From Novosphingobium sp. Gsoil 351 (lineage in GTDB: Bacteria; Pseudomonadota; Alphaproteobacteria; Sphingomonadales; Sphingomonadaceae): 64,000 nt of DNA. The notes beneath the pieces are model-generated. The model made no database searches. It saw only the letters and a program-made list of their open reading frames with translations, and was not told where the DNA came from. A program made the translations under genes and the position numbers. Numbering within the stretch: position 1 is the first letter of the stretch; every line of letters starts with the position of its first letter. Location: contig NZ_CP046120.1 in assembly GCF_009707465.1 (NCBI RefSeq), forward strand, positions 2,199,501-2,263,500, given 5' to 3'. Positions 34,823-43,594 of this stretch are shown here, piece by piece.

Positions 34823-36880
34823 TCAAACAGACAGCTTGGGATCGCCCTCCAGAACCCGCTGCCTGAGCTCTGGTGCCATACCAGCCGACCAGAGCCGGGC
34901 GCGGTGCGAGACGCGATAGCGCAGCGGCCCGCCATCCGGCGTCGTCGCGCGCGCGACCGGGCGAACGATGCAGACGAACTCAGTTTCGATGACGTCCGGT
35001 CCGGCGCTGACTACCGAATAGCCATGCCCAGCCATGTCGACGAACTCGACGTGCGGGGCGACATCGGGATTGGTTAGCGCTCGCGCCTTGGCGATGTCGC
35101 CGCTCGCCGAGTATTCCAGCGCAGACCGCACCCCGCGCTTGAGCATCAGGTTGACCACATGCTCGGGCTCGCCGCCGACTGGCTTGCGGATGTAGAGCGG
35201 GCGCAATGGATTGGCTTCCCTCATGCCTTCGACGGCCTCACCCATCCCGGGAGCCGAGATCGACCCGGTAATGAAGCTCAAGCCGACCGGTTCGAACTTG
35301 GCCGGCGGCAACCGCGGCGCGGCGTAGCCTGCCCAAAAGCTGTGTCGGTCGCCCGAGACGGTGACGAAGCCCGAGACCTTCTGGTCGCGGACCAAGTCGT
35401 AGATTTCCGCTCGCTCGTGAAACGCGCCGCTGAAGTCGCCGCCGCCGAATGTACCGAAATCCTTTCCCATCCACGGCGTCTTGATGAACCCGACGGGCAG
35501 ATTTTGCGCGTCGGTCCGCATGTCCAGCGGGCCGTTCGTCACGCCCCAAATCTTCCACGTCGCGTTCGAGCGGGTCAGCCGCTCTTTGAGCCAGGCCTTC
35601 TGCTCCTGCCCGAGTACTGTCACCGGCGGCTCGTCCTTGCGGAAATTGGGGATGGTCTTGTCGCCGATCCCAATTGTCGCGGGCGGTTGGCCCCCGTTGT
35701 AGTCCCGTCCGCCGTCAACGATCTCCATCCATTCCTGCGGCAGGACAGGATATTGGCCTGAGTCGAGCGCAGCCGCGTCGGGGCGGTCGGTAGGGTCGGC
35801 CATCTTGTAGCTGTGATGATCGGTGAGGATCAGCTCGATGTTTTTGCCGTAGCGCATCGCGCGGTAGGCGGTCATGCTGCCGACAGCGATGCGGTTGTTT
35901 GGCTCGGTACCGAAGCCATGGTCGTCGAAGGTTTCGATCGGCGCCGCGGTGACTGCGGGCGGGTCGAACTCCTCGAGCCCCTCCCCCGAGGCCTTGGCCA
36001 CGCGGGACGGGATGTATTCCCACCACGCCTGGTTGGCGGCGACCCGTAGCGGCTGCGCCGGCTCCACCGTCGCGCCATATTTGATAAAGCTTTGCCAGCC
36101 TTGCCAGGAGAATTCGTGGTTGTCGCCGATACACACGAAAGGGAAGTGCGCGCGAGCATCCTGAATGTCGGGATCGTTGATGTGAGCCCGGTAGACGAAG
36201 CGGTAGCCGGCGAGGTTGGTTGGAACGTGGAAGTTGCTGACCTTGCGCGCATCGGGGACTTTGCCGATGTCGTACACCGTCCGCGAGAAGCGGTGGGGGA
36301 GTTCTTCGGGATATTCGACAACCTCGTAGATGAAGTCGCCGAGGTGAAGCACGAACCCGAGCTTGCGGTCAGCGGCCGCGCGTTCGTCTTCCCAGATCAT
36401 GCGGGCATAGGCGTTCTGCGCGCCTTCATTGACGCTGTTGCACGAGACGAAGGCGAAACGCACCGGGCGCGGGTCGTTCGAGCGCGGGGCTGTGATTGTG
36501 CGGCCGATACGGCTGCCGCCCCCGCTGTCGTCGGTGAAGCGGTACCAATAAGGCGTCGCCGGCGTGAGTCCGCCGACCAGCGCGCGAGTGGTCCAGTCAG
36601 ACGCTGCCAAGACAGGGACGCGAGATTGGGCCACGACGTGGCGGAAGCCACGGTCCTTCGCTACCTCGATGGTCAACTCGTGCCGCTCGCCTTGATCGAA
36701 CGGCCTCCGAGTCCACAGTATGACGCTGTGGTCGTCGGGATCGCCTGAGGCCACGCCTTGCGGAAAGAGCCGTCGGTCCTCGCGCCAGGCAATCCGCGAG
36801 GGCGCGGCATCCGACCGGCTTGCCCAGATGCCGCAGGCCCCGAGCGCCGTGGCGCTTAGCAGGAATTGCCGTCTATCCAC
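34823..36880 (-). CDS. phoD: Alkaline phosphatase D (PhoD) family protein
   Basis: The 685-residue protein begins with a Tat-type signal MDRRQFLLSATALGACG. The N-terminal Fn3-like domain (residues 40-140) is followed by the metallophosphatase core. The metal ligands are in FVSCNSVNEG, HLGDFIYEV, GDNHEFSWQGW and SGDRHSFWAGYA, the conserved pattern of PhoD/PhoX-unlike calcium/iron phosphodiesterases. The enzyme releases phosphate from phosphodiesters outside the cytoplasm and is often induced by phosphate limitation. No clear Pho box is seen upstream. The GACG in the signal could be a lipobox, but the Tat assignment is stronger. Confidence 0.92.
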   Translation of the reverse strand: MDRRQFLLSATALGACGIWASRSDAAPSRIAWREDRRLFPQGVASGDPDDHSVILWTRRPFDQGERHELTIEVAKDRGFRHVVAQSRVPVLAASDWTTRALVGGLTPATPYWYRFTDDSGGGSRIGRTITAPRSNDPRPVRFAFVSCNSVNEGAQNAYARMIWEDERAAADRKLGFVLHLGDFIYEVVEYPEELPHRFSRTVYDIGKVPDARKVSNFHVPTNLAGYRFVYRAHINDPDIQDARAHFPFVCIGDNHEFSWQGWQSFIKYGATVEPAQPLRVAANQAWWEYIPSRVAKASGEGLEEFDPPAVTAAPIETFDDHGFGTEPNNRIAVGSMTAYRAMRYGKNIELILTDHHSYKMADPTDRPDAAALDSGQYPVLPQEWMEIVDGGRDYNGGQPPATIGIGDKTIPNFRKDEPPVTVLGQEQKAWLKERLTRSNATWKIWGVTNGPLDMRTDAQNLPVGFIKTPWMGKDFGTFGGGDFSGAFHERAEIYDLVRDQKVSGFVTVSGDRHSFWAGYAAPRLPPAKFEPVGLSFITGSISAPGMGEAVEGMREANPLRPLYIRKPVGGEPEHVVNLMLKRGVRSALEYSASGDIAKARALTNPDVAPHVEFVDMAGHGYSVVSAGPDVIETEFVCIVRPVARATTPDGGPLRYRVSHRARLWSAGMAPELRQRVLEGDPKLSV

Positions 36881-37578
36881 TTTTCAGTCCCCGTTTGGGG
36901 CGGGATGATCGATGAAATACGGAGTCGGGCAATGGGCGCTCTACAGACGGCGTTCCCCGCCCGTCCAAGCTCACGCCAGCGCGGTCACACAGCATTGCAA
37001 ACCCACGATTCGTGAGCCATTGACCGTATTTAGGAATGCGCACCGGGAAACTGTATGACCGGATGCGAGGCGCAGAAGGAAACGGCCAAAGGAGCCGGTA
37101 GCGGCGTGACCGCTTCTCAGTGGCAGACGCTAGAAAGGGACTTCTGTTCGGCGCGTGTCGAGTGGAGACTGAGCCAGTCGGTGAGATGCGGCGTCGCTGT
37201 CTGTGCTGAAGAAGGCTTCTGGGCTATGCAGGCTGTGGATCGGTACGGCTCTGACTTTCAAGGCGACCTTCATAGTTTTGTGTCCTCGCTCAAGAAGGCG
37301 CCCCGGCTTGAGGCAGCCGGGGCGAGGCGCTTTAGGGTCGCACGTTGCGGTGTAGCCCGTCCCTGTTAAGCGTCGGTAGCGAACTTGGTTGAGATTTAAG
37401 GAATCCGCTGCCGCACCGTCGCGACTTCATCTGCACGACAGCCTCGTGGCACACTCGCTCATCGGGTTGATCCCAAGGATCGTTCTGATCCGTGAGCCTG
37501 CCGCGGTCGGATAGGATACGCGCCACAGCTCTGGCGTCAGCGCTCTGGACAATCAGGCGCGCTGACGCCGAAAGCCTG
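36881..37578. other. Non-coding region between phoD and the PEP-CTERM gene (698 bp)
   Basis: No gene is supported. The plus frame at 37055-37369 has no ribosome binding site or family pattern. A perfect 10-bp stem CGCCCCGGCT (37299-37308) pairs with AGCCGGGGCG (37315-37324). It may be a transcription terminator for the minus-strand PEP-CTERM gene, though the gene ends 255 bp away. The phoD promoter should lie in 36881-37050. Confidence 0.5.
37299..37324. terminator. Strong GC-rich hairpin
   Basis: A 10-bp perfect stem with a 6-base loop (TGAGGC). The flanks are AAGAAGG on one side and CGCTTTAG on the other, so some T-rich sequence follows on the plus strand. It may be a terminator or a bidirectional transcription barrier. 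Confidence 0.5.
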
Positions 37579-38238
37579 CTATGCGTAACGGACTCGCGCC
37601 TTCACTCCGTCGCGGTTGCGCCGTCGCATGGTAAAGCCGAGCATACCGAAACCGATCAACATCATTGCCCAGGTAGCCGGCTCAGGAACTGCACCCGTCG
37701 TACCGAGCGTGAAGTTGCCGACATAGTCGTTGGGGTCTCCGCCCGGCGTTGCTGAGTGAATCTGGACCGTGTCGCCGCCGAACCGCCGGAACGAAAAGTC
37801 GTTCAGGGTATAGTTGAGCCCATCAATTACGGCCGAGCTGCCGGCAAGGAAGGTATTGGTCGTCGGCGTGTAGGTTCCGGTCAGCGACGCGCCACCCAGG
37901 AAGCCCAGCGTAAGCCTGTAAATAAGGTCCGAATCCTGATTGGTCCCCGGAAGAAAGCCTTCTCCGGCGAGCAGAAACGGGCTCGGGCCAGAACCGACGT
38001 TTTGACTGATCGTCTGATCGTTTGGGTTGAGCACCGGCGCGCCATTCAGGCCACTAACCGGGTACTGAACGAAAAGCGTGTAAGTAGGATTGCTGGGGTC
38101 AGTATCCCAAACAGTTCCTGTGGTAGCACCTTGGGCGTTCAAACCGTAAACTGCAGCATTAATCAAAGTGGCTGCACTAGCCATGCCAGAAACAGAAAGT
38201 CCCGCTGCGGCCAACGAAAGCATGACGATTTTACGCAT
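37579..38238 (-). CDS. PEPxxWA-CTERM sorting domain secreted protein
   Basis: The 219-residue protein has a signal peptide (MRKIVMLSLAAAGLSVSGMASA) and a beta-rich mature domain of unknown function. The C-terminus carries the sorting signal PEPATWAMMLIGFGMLG followed by MRRRNR. PEPxxWA-CTERM proteins are targets of exosortase/archaeosortase enzymes and are usually co-produced with exopolysaccharide. No exosortase gene is in the window, so the enzyme must be elsewhere. The ribosome binding site AAGGAGAA is clear. A CtrA-like site lies about 200 bp upstream. Confidence 0.9.
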   Translation of the reverse strand: MRKIVMLSLAAAGLSVSGMASAATLINAAVYGLNAQGATTGTVWDTDPSNPTYTLFVQYPVSGLNGAPVLNPNDQTISQNVGSGPSPFLLAGEGFLPGTNQDSDLIYRLTLGFLGGASLTGTYTPTTNTFLAGSSAVIDGLNYTLNDFSFRRFGGDTVQIHSATPGGDPNDYVGNFTLGTTGAVPEPATWAMMLIGFGMLGFTMRRRNRDGVKARVRYA

Positions 38239-38591
38239 ATAAGTTCTCCTTGTCGGAAGTGTATCACTACCGACTATACTACGCCTGTTATCCGTCAGTT
38301 CGCCTTACAGAGACTTGCCCCGACTCGACTTACTAGTGAGTTATTAAAGGCCTCGCCGTGTCATTTGTTATACTGAACTGCAAGGTATTGCTGCCGTGTC
38401 AAAATGGGACGCGGCGCCCTACGCCCCGTTGCCCCGCTTGGTTAACTTAATGTTAACCGCAGACCTAACCGTCGAGGGCTTTCGCGGTTCCCACTAGGTT
38501 GAATTTTTTCGCGATAACAAGTCCATGGGGACCCCGGGGGGCTCGGTTGAGGCCGACCGTCATCGAGGCAACAGCGTGCGCGCTAGGGCAA
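38239..38591. other. Upstream region of the PEP-CTERM gene (353 bp)
   Basis: No coding frame is seen. The stretch is AT-rich for this window and contains the TTAA-N7-TTAA site at 38442-38456 and a -10-like TATAGT on the minus strand about 40 bases before the gene start. It also holds the 3' flank of the secreted protein gene. Confidence 0.45.
38442..38456. promoter_or_regulatory. CtrA-like binding site TTAA-N7-TTAA
   Basis: The sequence GGTTAACTTAATGTTAACC (38440-38458) contains two TTAA half sites separated by exactly 7 bases and ends with TTAACC, the known CtrA consensus of alphaproteobacteria. It is also a perfect 7-bp inverted repeat around a 5-base centre. It lies in the intergenic region upstream of the PEP-CTERM gene. 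The only reservation is the distance of about 204 bp to the start codon. Confidence 0.5.
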
Positions 38592-39242
38592 TCAGTTGAT
38601 GTCGTAGCTCAACAGGGTGAACCTGGCGGGCGCAGTTGCAAAGACACCGTGGCCGCGAGCACCCGGCGCGCCGAAGGTGAGTCCAATGCGATCGGCGTCG
38701 GCTAGCGCTGCTTCGAAGGCTTCGCGATAATCGCCAGACGATTTGCCCCAAACTGAAATCCAGCCGTCATCATTAAAGCTGGCGCGCATTTCGTAGGTGC
38801 CAGGCGCGATCTCCCGCAATGTCTGCTCGGGCGCGTACCAGCGGAACATTTCAAAACGTTTCCCGCGCCACGGATCGCCCCGGCGCTGGAAATACAGTGA
38901 GACCGTAGCGGGGGTGGTTGGCGTCTCGCGAGACACAAACGACGCCCCCCGTTCGCCCTCAATGCGGTAGCGCACCGTTAAATTGTGTGCGCCGGCCATC
39001 GAACCGACCGGCGTTGTTACGTAATGCACGTGGCCGGCCGCATCGTCGGGATAGGGAAAGTCAAACGACCATCCACTGCGCGTCGGCTGAGGGGTGTTGG
39101 GCATTCCAACTGAATAATCTCGCCCGCGGATATTCGGACCTATTTCCCAAGCTTGAGCGGGACGAGACGCAAGGTTCTCGGCCGCGACAGGCGCGGCGAA
39201 AGCGGCAAGCGCAAGGGCGGACAAGATGGCTCCTTTAAGCAT
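38592..39242 (-). CDS. Secreted hypothetical protein
   Basis: The 216-residue protein starts at ATG 39242 with a signal peptide (MLKGAILSALALAAFAAPVAAE). The mature part is beta-rich with GRDYSVGMPNTPQP, WSFDFPYPD and a C-terminal ISVWGKSSGDYREAFEAALADADRIGLTFGAP segment. It looks like a lectin- or carbohydrate-binding-like fold, but I do not recognise the family. It is transcribed on the minus strand and sits upstream of the PEP-CTERM gene, which may be part of the same transcript. The longer upstream frame to 39335 is not used. Confidence 0.7.
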   Translation of the reverse strand: MLKGAILSALALAAFAAPVAAENLASRPAQAWEIGPNIRGRDYSVGMPNTPQPTRSGWSFDFPYPDDAAGHVHYVTTPVGSMAGAHNLTVRYRIEGERGASFVSRETPTTPATVSLYFQRRGDPWRGKRFEMFRWYAPEQTLREIAPGTYEMRASFNDDGWISVWGKSSGDYREAFEAALADADRIGLTFGAPGARGHGVFATAPARFTLLSYDIN

Positions 39243-39477
39243 AGCAGCGTGTCGCACACGGGCGTTTGCACCGGTATGAATGTGCGAGTCAGTTGACGGA
39301 CAGGAAGACGACGCGGTTCCAACCCCGGGAGCCAATCACCACCTTCGGGCGTGCCGGGACACGATCTGTGGACCGTATAGCGGGAACCATCCCGCTTAAA
39401 GAACGTATGGCTTTCAATCGGTTGGGGGGCCAGCCGGCGGCGCATGTACGCGCTTGCACCCTAGGAAACCGATCAAC

Positions 39478-42400
39478 ATGTCGACGACACGCTTCGCGCT
39501 GCTCAGCAGCGCGTCATTTGCTGCCGCCTCCCTCTTGCACTCAAGCGCCGCTCAGGCGCAGTCTACGACCTGCTCGCAGACGGGAACCACGATTACCTGC
39601 GTGGACGGCACCGCGACCGTCGTGACCGCAAACACCACCCCCGCAACTTCGACCGTTTCGGGACCTGGCCTTGTCACGGTCGCCACGACAGGTCCGTCGA
39701 CGACCGCCTACTCGGCCACAGGCCCAATTGCGACGACCGCAGTGCCTGCCGTAAATCTGACCTCGACCGGGGGAGCGCTAAGCTTCACCCCGTCGAGCAC
39801 GGGTGCGCCCGTGAACATCAGCGCCACCGGTGGCGTCGGCGCCAATGGCGTGACGCTGAATACCGTCGGCCAGACCGCGACGGCGACCGTGGGCAACGTG
39901 ACGACCAGCGGAGCGAATTCCTTCGGAGTGCTGTCCAACGGCGGCACGGATCTGACGCTGCGAACCGGCGACATCACCACCACCGGCGCCACCAGCCGGG
40001 GAATCCAGGCAGTTGCCCAGACTGGCGCGGTCAACATCACCGCAGGCAATCTGACGACTACCGATCGCGCGATCAGCGCCGCTGCGGCAGCGACCTCCAA
40101 TGCGACGGTCGTGACCGGCAACGTCTCTACGGGTGCATCGGGCGTTCTCGTCAACGGCAACAACGTCAATATCACGACCGGCAATGTCACCACCGCAAAC
40201 GGCTTTGGCGTGATCGGGCAGGCCCAAGCGAGCGGCACCGGTAACGTGGTCGTCCGTACTGGAACGGTGACCAGCACCAATGGTGCCGGTGTCGGCGGAA
40301 CCGTATTCAACACCGTTGGCGGCGTGGATGTCGGTTGCACCTCGGTAAATTCGAACAGCGGCGGCGCCGCAGCCGTGTTCGCCCAGAATAACGGTTCGGG
40401 CGCGCTGACAATCAACTGTGGTGCAGTGACCAACGTCGGCAACAACGGGGTTTATGCACAGTCCTTCGGTACCCCCAATGGTGGCAATATCGCAATCAAC
40501 ACAACTTCGGTCTCTGCGAGCAACACCGCCTTTCCCAGCCTGTTCGCGCAGACGAACGGCACGGGCACAATCACGGTCAACGCGGGTACCGTCACTGGCG
40601 GTACGAGCGTAGCGGGCGTCGGGGCCGTCGGTATCGATCTCATCACCGGCACCGGCGCGATCGACGCTGGCTACGGCAATGTGACCACTGTCGGCACTGC
40701 GCTTCAATCCAACTCCGCCGGCACTCTCATTCTGCGCGGAACTGGTGCCACGCTGAGAACATCGGGCGCGGGATCGACCGCAGCCCTCATCAACGCCAGC
40801 GGCGTTACGGGCAACCTCGGCAACGTCGCCACCACTGGCGTTGGCGCAAAGGGTGCCGTCGTTACTTCGACCGCCCCGGTCAACCTGACCATCGGCAACG
40901 TCGCGACCACCGGAAACGGCGTGACCGTCAACAGCCTGACCAATGCCATCACGCTGGTGACCGGCACTGTCACCGCGACCGAAGCCGGAGCAACCGGCAC
41001 GGTTGTGAACGCGACCGGCCCGGTTACCTTCAACGGCGGCAAGCAAACAGCCAACGGCGCCAACGCTTTGCAGATCAACGGCGGTGCGGGCGCGATCAGC
41101 GCCACGGTCGCTGGGGCCGCGACTACTGGAACCGGCGCTGCGGTGGCGATCACCGGGACCGGCCCGGTTGCGTTCGCGAACACTGGCTCGATCACCACCA
41201 CCGGTGCCACTTCGGCCGGGCTCGCAATCTCTGGCGTTACGACCGCGGCGGTCAATTGCGGCAACGTATCGACAACCGGGGCTAACAGTCCGGCTGTCGT
41301 CGTCGCGGCCAATGGTACCACGAGCGTGACTTGCGGCACCATAGCCACCACCGGCGCAACCAGCGATGCGGTCCTCGTCAGCAATACCCTCGGCACCATC
41401 ACCGTCACCGGCGGAGTGACCTCGGCAACCGGCGTAGGATCGCGCGGCATCGTCATCAGTTCCTCCGCGCCAGCAGCGTCAGGGCTCGTCACGGTCAGCA
41501 CCGGTGCGGTCACCGCCAACGGCAATGCCGTCCAGGCGAGCTCGAGTGGCGGCGCTAATGTGGTCGTCAGCGCCACCGGCGACGTCGCGTCCACCACCGG
41601 GACAGGCATCACCGCCTCGACCGGCGGCATGACACTGGTGACGATTGGTGCCGGTACGACCACCACCGGTGTCCAGGGCGCCAGTCTGCAAGGCACGTCA
41701 GGCAATACGCTGATCGTCAACGGCACCCTGCGGAACGCAGGTGGCACCACCCCCTACACGGCCCTAGCCGGTGGCCCGTTCACGCTGACGCTGGGGTCGA
41801 CAGGTACGATTGTGGGTCCGCTGGCATTCACCAGCGGCAACGACACCTTCAACAACCAGGGCACCTTCGTCCTGCCTGCGTCGCTCGATTTCCTCGCAGG
41901 GGTCGATGTGTTCAACAACAGTGGTACGCTGAACGCGTTCTCAGGGACTTCGGTCGTCAGCAATCTCGAGACGTTTAACAATGCCGGCGGCTTCATCGAC
42001 ATGCGCGATGGAGCGGCGAATGACATGGTGAGCCTCGCCAACTCAAATTATGCTGCGTCGGGCAATGCGCGCCTCGGCATCGATGTGGTCGCCACCGGCG
42101 CGACCACCACAACCGACCGGCTCGTGATCGGCGGGACGACCAGCGGGACCACTACGGTGCTGGCCAACTTGGTGAGTCCGGTCATCGATTCGACCGGTGC
42201 ATTGATCGTCGATTCATCGCTCAACAACATCGCTGCCGGACAGTTCGTTCTTGGTGGGATCACTAATTTCGGCCTGATCAATTACGCGACGCAGGTTCGT
42301 GCAGGCGACGTGTTCCTGGTCGCGACTCCCGATGCCCGGGCCTACGACACGGTGTTCGCCGGGCGCCAGGTGCGCGACTTGTGGTATCGCTCTGCTGATG

Positions 42401-43245
42401 CCTACACCTCTTACGCGACCGCGCGGCGGGTCAGCTTTGGCCAGGAGCGCAAGGCTCCCATCGGCTTCTGGGCGCAGCTTTATAGCGAGAACGGGAAAGC
42501 CGGCGATCGCAACCGGAGCACCTCGTTGTTCGGGACGGCGCTTACAGTGTCGGACCGGATGCGCACCGACTACCGCGGAGCGCAAGGTGGTATCGACTTC
42601 GGTTCGTCCAACTTCATCGTCGGGCTCACCGGGGGGTATGCGCGAGCCAAAGGCGATACCGAGGCGGCAACCGATTTGGTTACCGAAGGCCGAAACTATG
42701 GCGCCTATGCCCAGTTCGGGATGACCAATGGGTTCTACGCCGGGGCGCTGATCAAGCGGGACGATTACCGTACGCGCTTCAACAATGCCGCGATCCAGGC
42801 GGGTTCGATCAGGCTGCGTTCGCGCAGCGATGGCATCGAAGGCGAACTCGGCCTCCGCACCGGCGGTGAAGGGAACATCAATTTCGACGTTGGTGCAGGG
42901 CTTGCCTATGTTCGCTCGAAGCTCGACACGTTCGATTTCGGTAACATCACGTTCGACGCTGATCGGATGACGAGCATGCGCGGGCGCGTGCATGCCCGGG
43001 CAAGCTTCGCGGGCGACATTGCGCCGTTCATCGAAGCGCGCGGCTTCCACGAGTTCCGTGGTGACACCGAGTATCAGCTGCGCAGCGGCTCGAGCTCGAC
43101 CACGCTCGACGGCCTGGGCAAGGGGACTTGGGTACGGATCGAAGGCGGAATTGGCGGCGGGACCGGGGGCGGACCGCTCATCAGTGCCTGGGCCGATTTC
43201 GGCGATACTCGCGGGTACGGTGTGCGAGCCGGATTCCGCTTCTAG
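39478..43245 (+). CDS. Large autotransporter with repetitive passenger
   Basis: The 1255-residue protein starts at ATG 39478 with AGGAAA upstream. It has a signal peptide (FAAASLLHSSAAQAQ). A passenger of about 900 residues is built of short repeats rich in Thr, Gly, Asn and Val (patterns such as GNVTTTGA and NAGTVTG), which would form a long beta helix. A C-terminal translocator barrel covers about 985-1255 (FWAQLYSENGKAGDR ... ends GVRAGFRF with terminal Phe). It would be displayed on the cell surface and may mediate adhesion or aggregation. Cysteines occur in a few passenger repeats, which is uncommon. Long antisense open frames inside the gene are a by-product of the repeats. Confidence 0.9.
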   Translation: MSTTRFALLSSASFAAASLLHSSAAQAQSTTCSQTGTTITCVDGTATVVTANTTPATSTVSGPGLVTVATTGPSTTAYSATGPIATTAVPAVNLTSTGGALSFTPSSTGAPVNISATGGVGANGVTLNTVGQTATATVGNVTTSGANSFGVLSNGGTDLTLRTGDITTTGATSRGIQAVAQTGAVNITAGNLTTTDRAISAAAAATSNATVVTGNVSTGASGVLVNGNNVNITTGNVTTANGFGVIGQAQASGTGNVVVRTGTVTSTNGAGVGGTVFNTVGGVDVGCTSVNSNSGGAAAVFAQNNGSGALTINCGAVTNVGNNGVYAQSFGTPNGGNIAINTTSVSASNTAFPSLFAQTNGTGTITVNAGTVTGGTSVAGVGAVGIDLITGTGAIDAGYGNVTTVGTALQSNSAGTLILRGTGATLRTSGAGSTAALINASGVTGNLGNVATTGVGAKGAVVTSTAPVNLTIGNVATTGNGVTVNSLTNAITLVTGTVTATEAGATGTVVNATGPVTFNGGKQTANGANALQINGGAGAISATVAGAATTGTGAAVAITGTGPVAFANTGSITTTGATSAGLAISGVTTAAVNCGNVSTTGANSPAVVVAANGTTSVTCGTIATTGATSDAVLVSNTLGTITVTGGVTSATGVGSRGIVISSSAPAASGLVTVSTGAVTANGNAVQASSSGGANVVVSATGDVASTTGTGITASTGGMTLVTIGAGTTTTGVQGASLQGTSGNTLIVNGTLRNAGGTTPYTALAGGPFTLTLGSTGTIVGPLAFTSGNDTFNNQGTFVLPASLDFLAGVDVFNNSGTLNAFSGTSVVSNLETFNNAGGFIDMRDGAANDMVSLANSNYAASGNARLGIDVVATGATTTTDRLVIGGTTSGTTTVLANLVSPVIDSTGALIVDSSLNNIAAGQFVLGGITNFGLINYATQVRAGDVFLVATPDARAYDTVFAGRQVRDLWYRSADAYTSYATARRVSFGQERKAPIGFWAQLYSENGKAGDRNRSTSLFGTALTVSDRMRTDYRGAQGGIDFGSSNFIVGLTGGYARAKGDTEAATDLVTEGRNYGAYAQFGMTNGFYAGALIKRDDYRTRFNNAAIQAGSIRLRSRSDGIEGELGLRTGGEGNINFDVGAGLAYVRSKLDTFDFGNITFDADRMTSMRGRVHARASFAGDIAPFIEARGFHEFRGDTEYQLRSGSSSTTLDGLGKGTWVRIEGGIGGGTGGGPLISAWADFGDTRGYGVRAGFRF

Positions 43246-43594
43246 GTATCGTTTGCACACATGAACCGACGGGCGTCCGGGAGACCGGGCGCCCTACGTT
43301 CGTAGCCCTCCTAGCTTTCGAAAAACGCCCCTCCCTGTCGTCCAATATCTGGGGCATTGCGGCCCCTGAAGATCACGTCCGTTTCTAAGCGACGCGCACA
43401 AAGCCGTCGACTTTCCGACGCCTCACGGCGTCCGAAGCTCTAAACGGTTGCCGACGTTCCGCTTACAAACGAATCAACAGAACTTGCAGACATTCCGCTG
43501 CTGACCCAATTCCGCAGTACGCCACAGGGTTCAAGGCGGACCGAAGGGCAACTTCGATGGCATTTTCATCATCAGCAAACCTACCGACACTGAC
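43246..43594. other. Intergenic region with GC hairpin downstream of the autotransporter (349 bp)
   Basis: No coding frame is seen. A hairpin at 43271-43294 (GGGCGTCCGG / CCGGGCGCCC with a 4-base loop GAGA) lies 26 bases after the autotransporter stop and is a likely terminator, although no T tract follows. The rest is without a visible feature. Confidence 0.5.
43271..43294 (+). terminator. Putative terminator hairpin of the autotransporter gene
   Basis: A 10-bp stem with one G-T type mismatch and loop GAGA follows the stop codon by 25 bases. The downstream sequence is not T-rich, so termination may be Rho dependent or the hairpin may only stabilise the RNA. Confidence 0.5.

Noticed and set aside
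37055..37369. 104-codon frame upstream of the PEP-CTERM gene
   Set aside because: No ribosome binding site, no family resemblance, overlaps a strong hairpin.
39778..41750. Antisense open frames of 422 and 348 codons
   Set aside because: They are produced by the repetitive codon use of the autotransporter passenger and have no ribosome binding site or family pattern.
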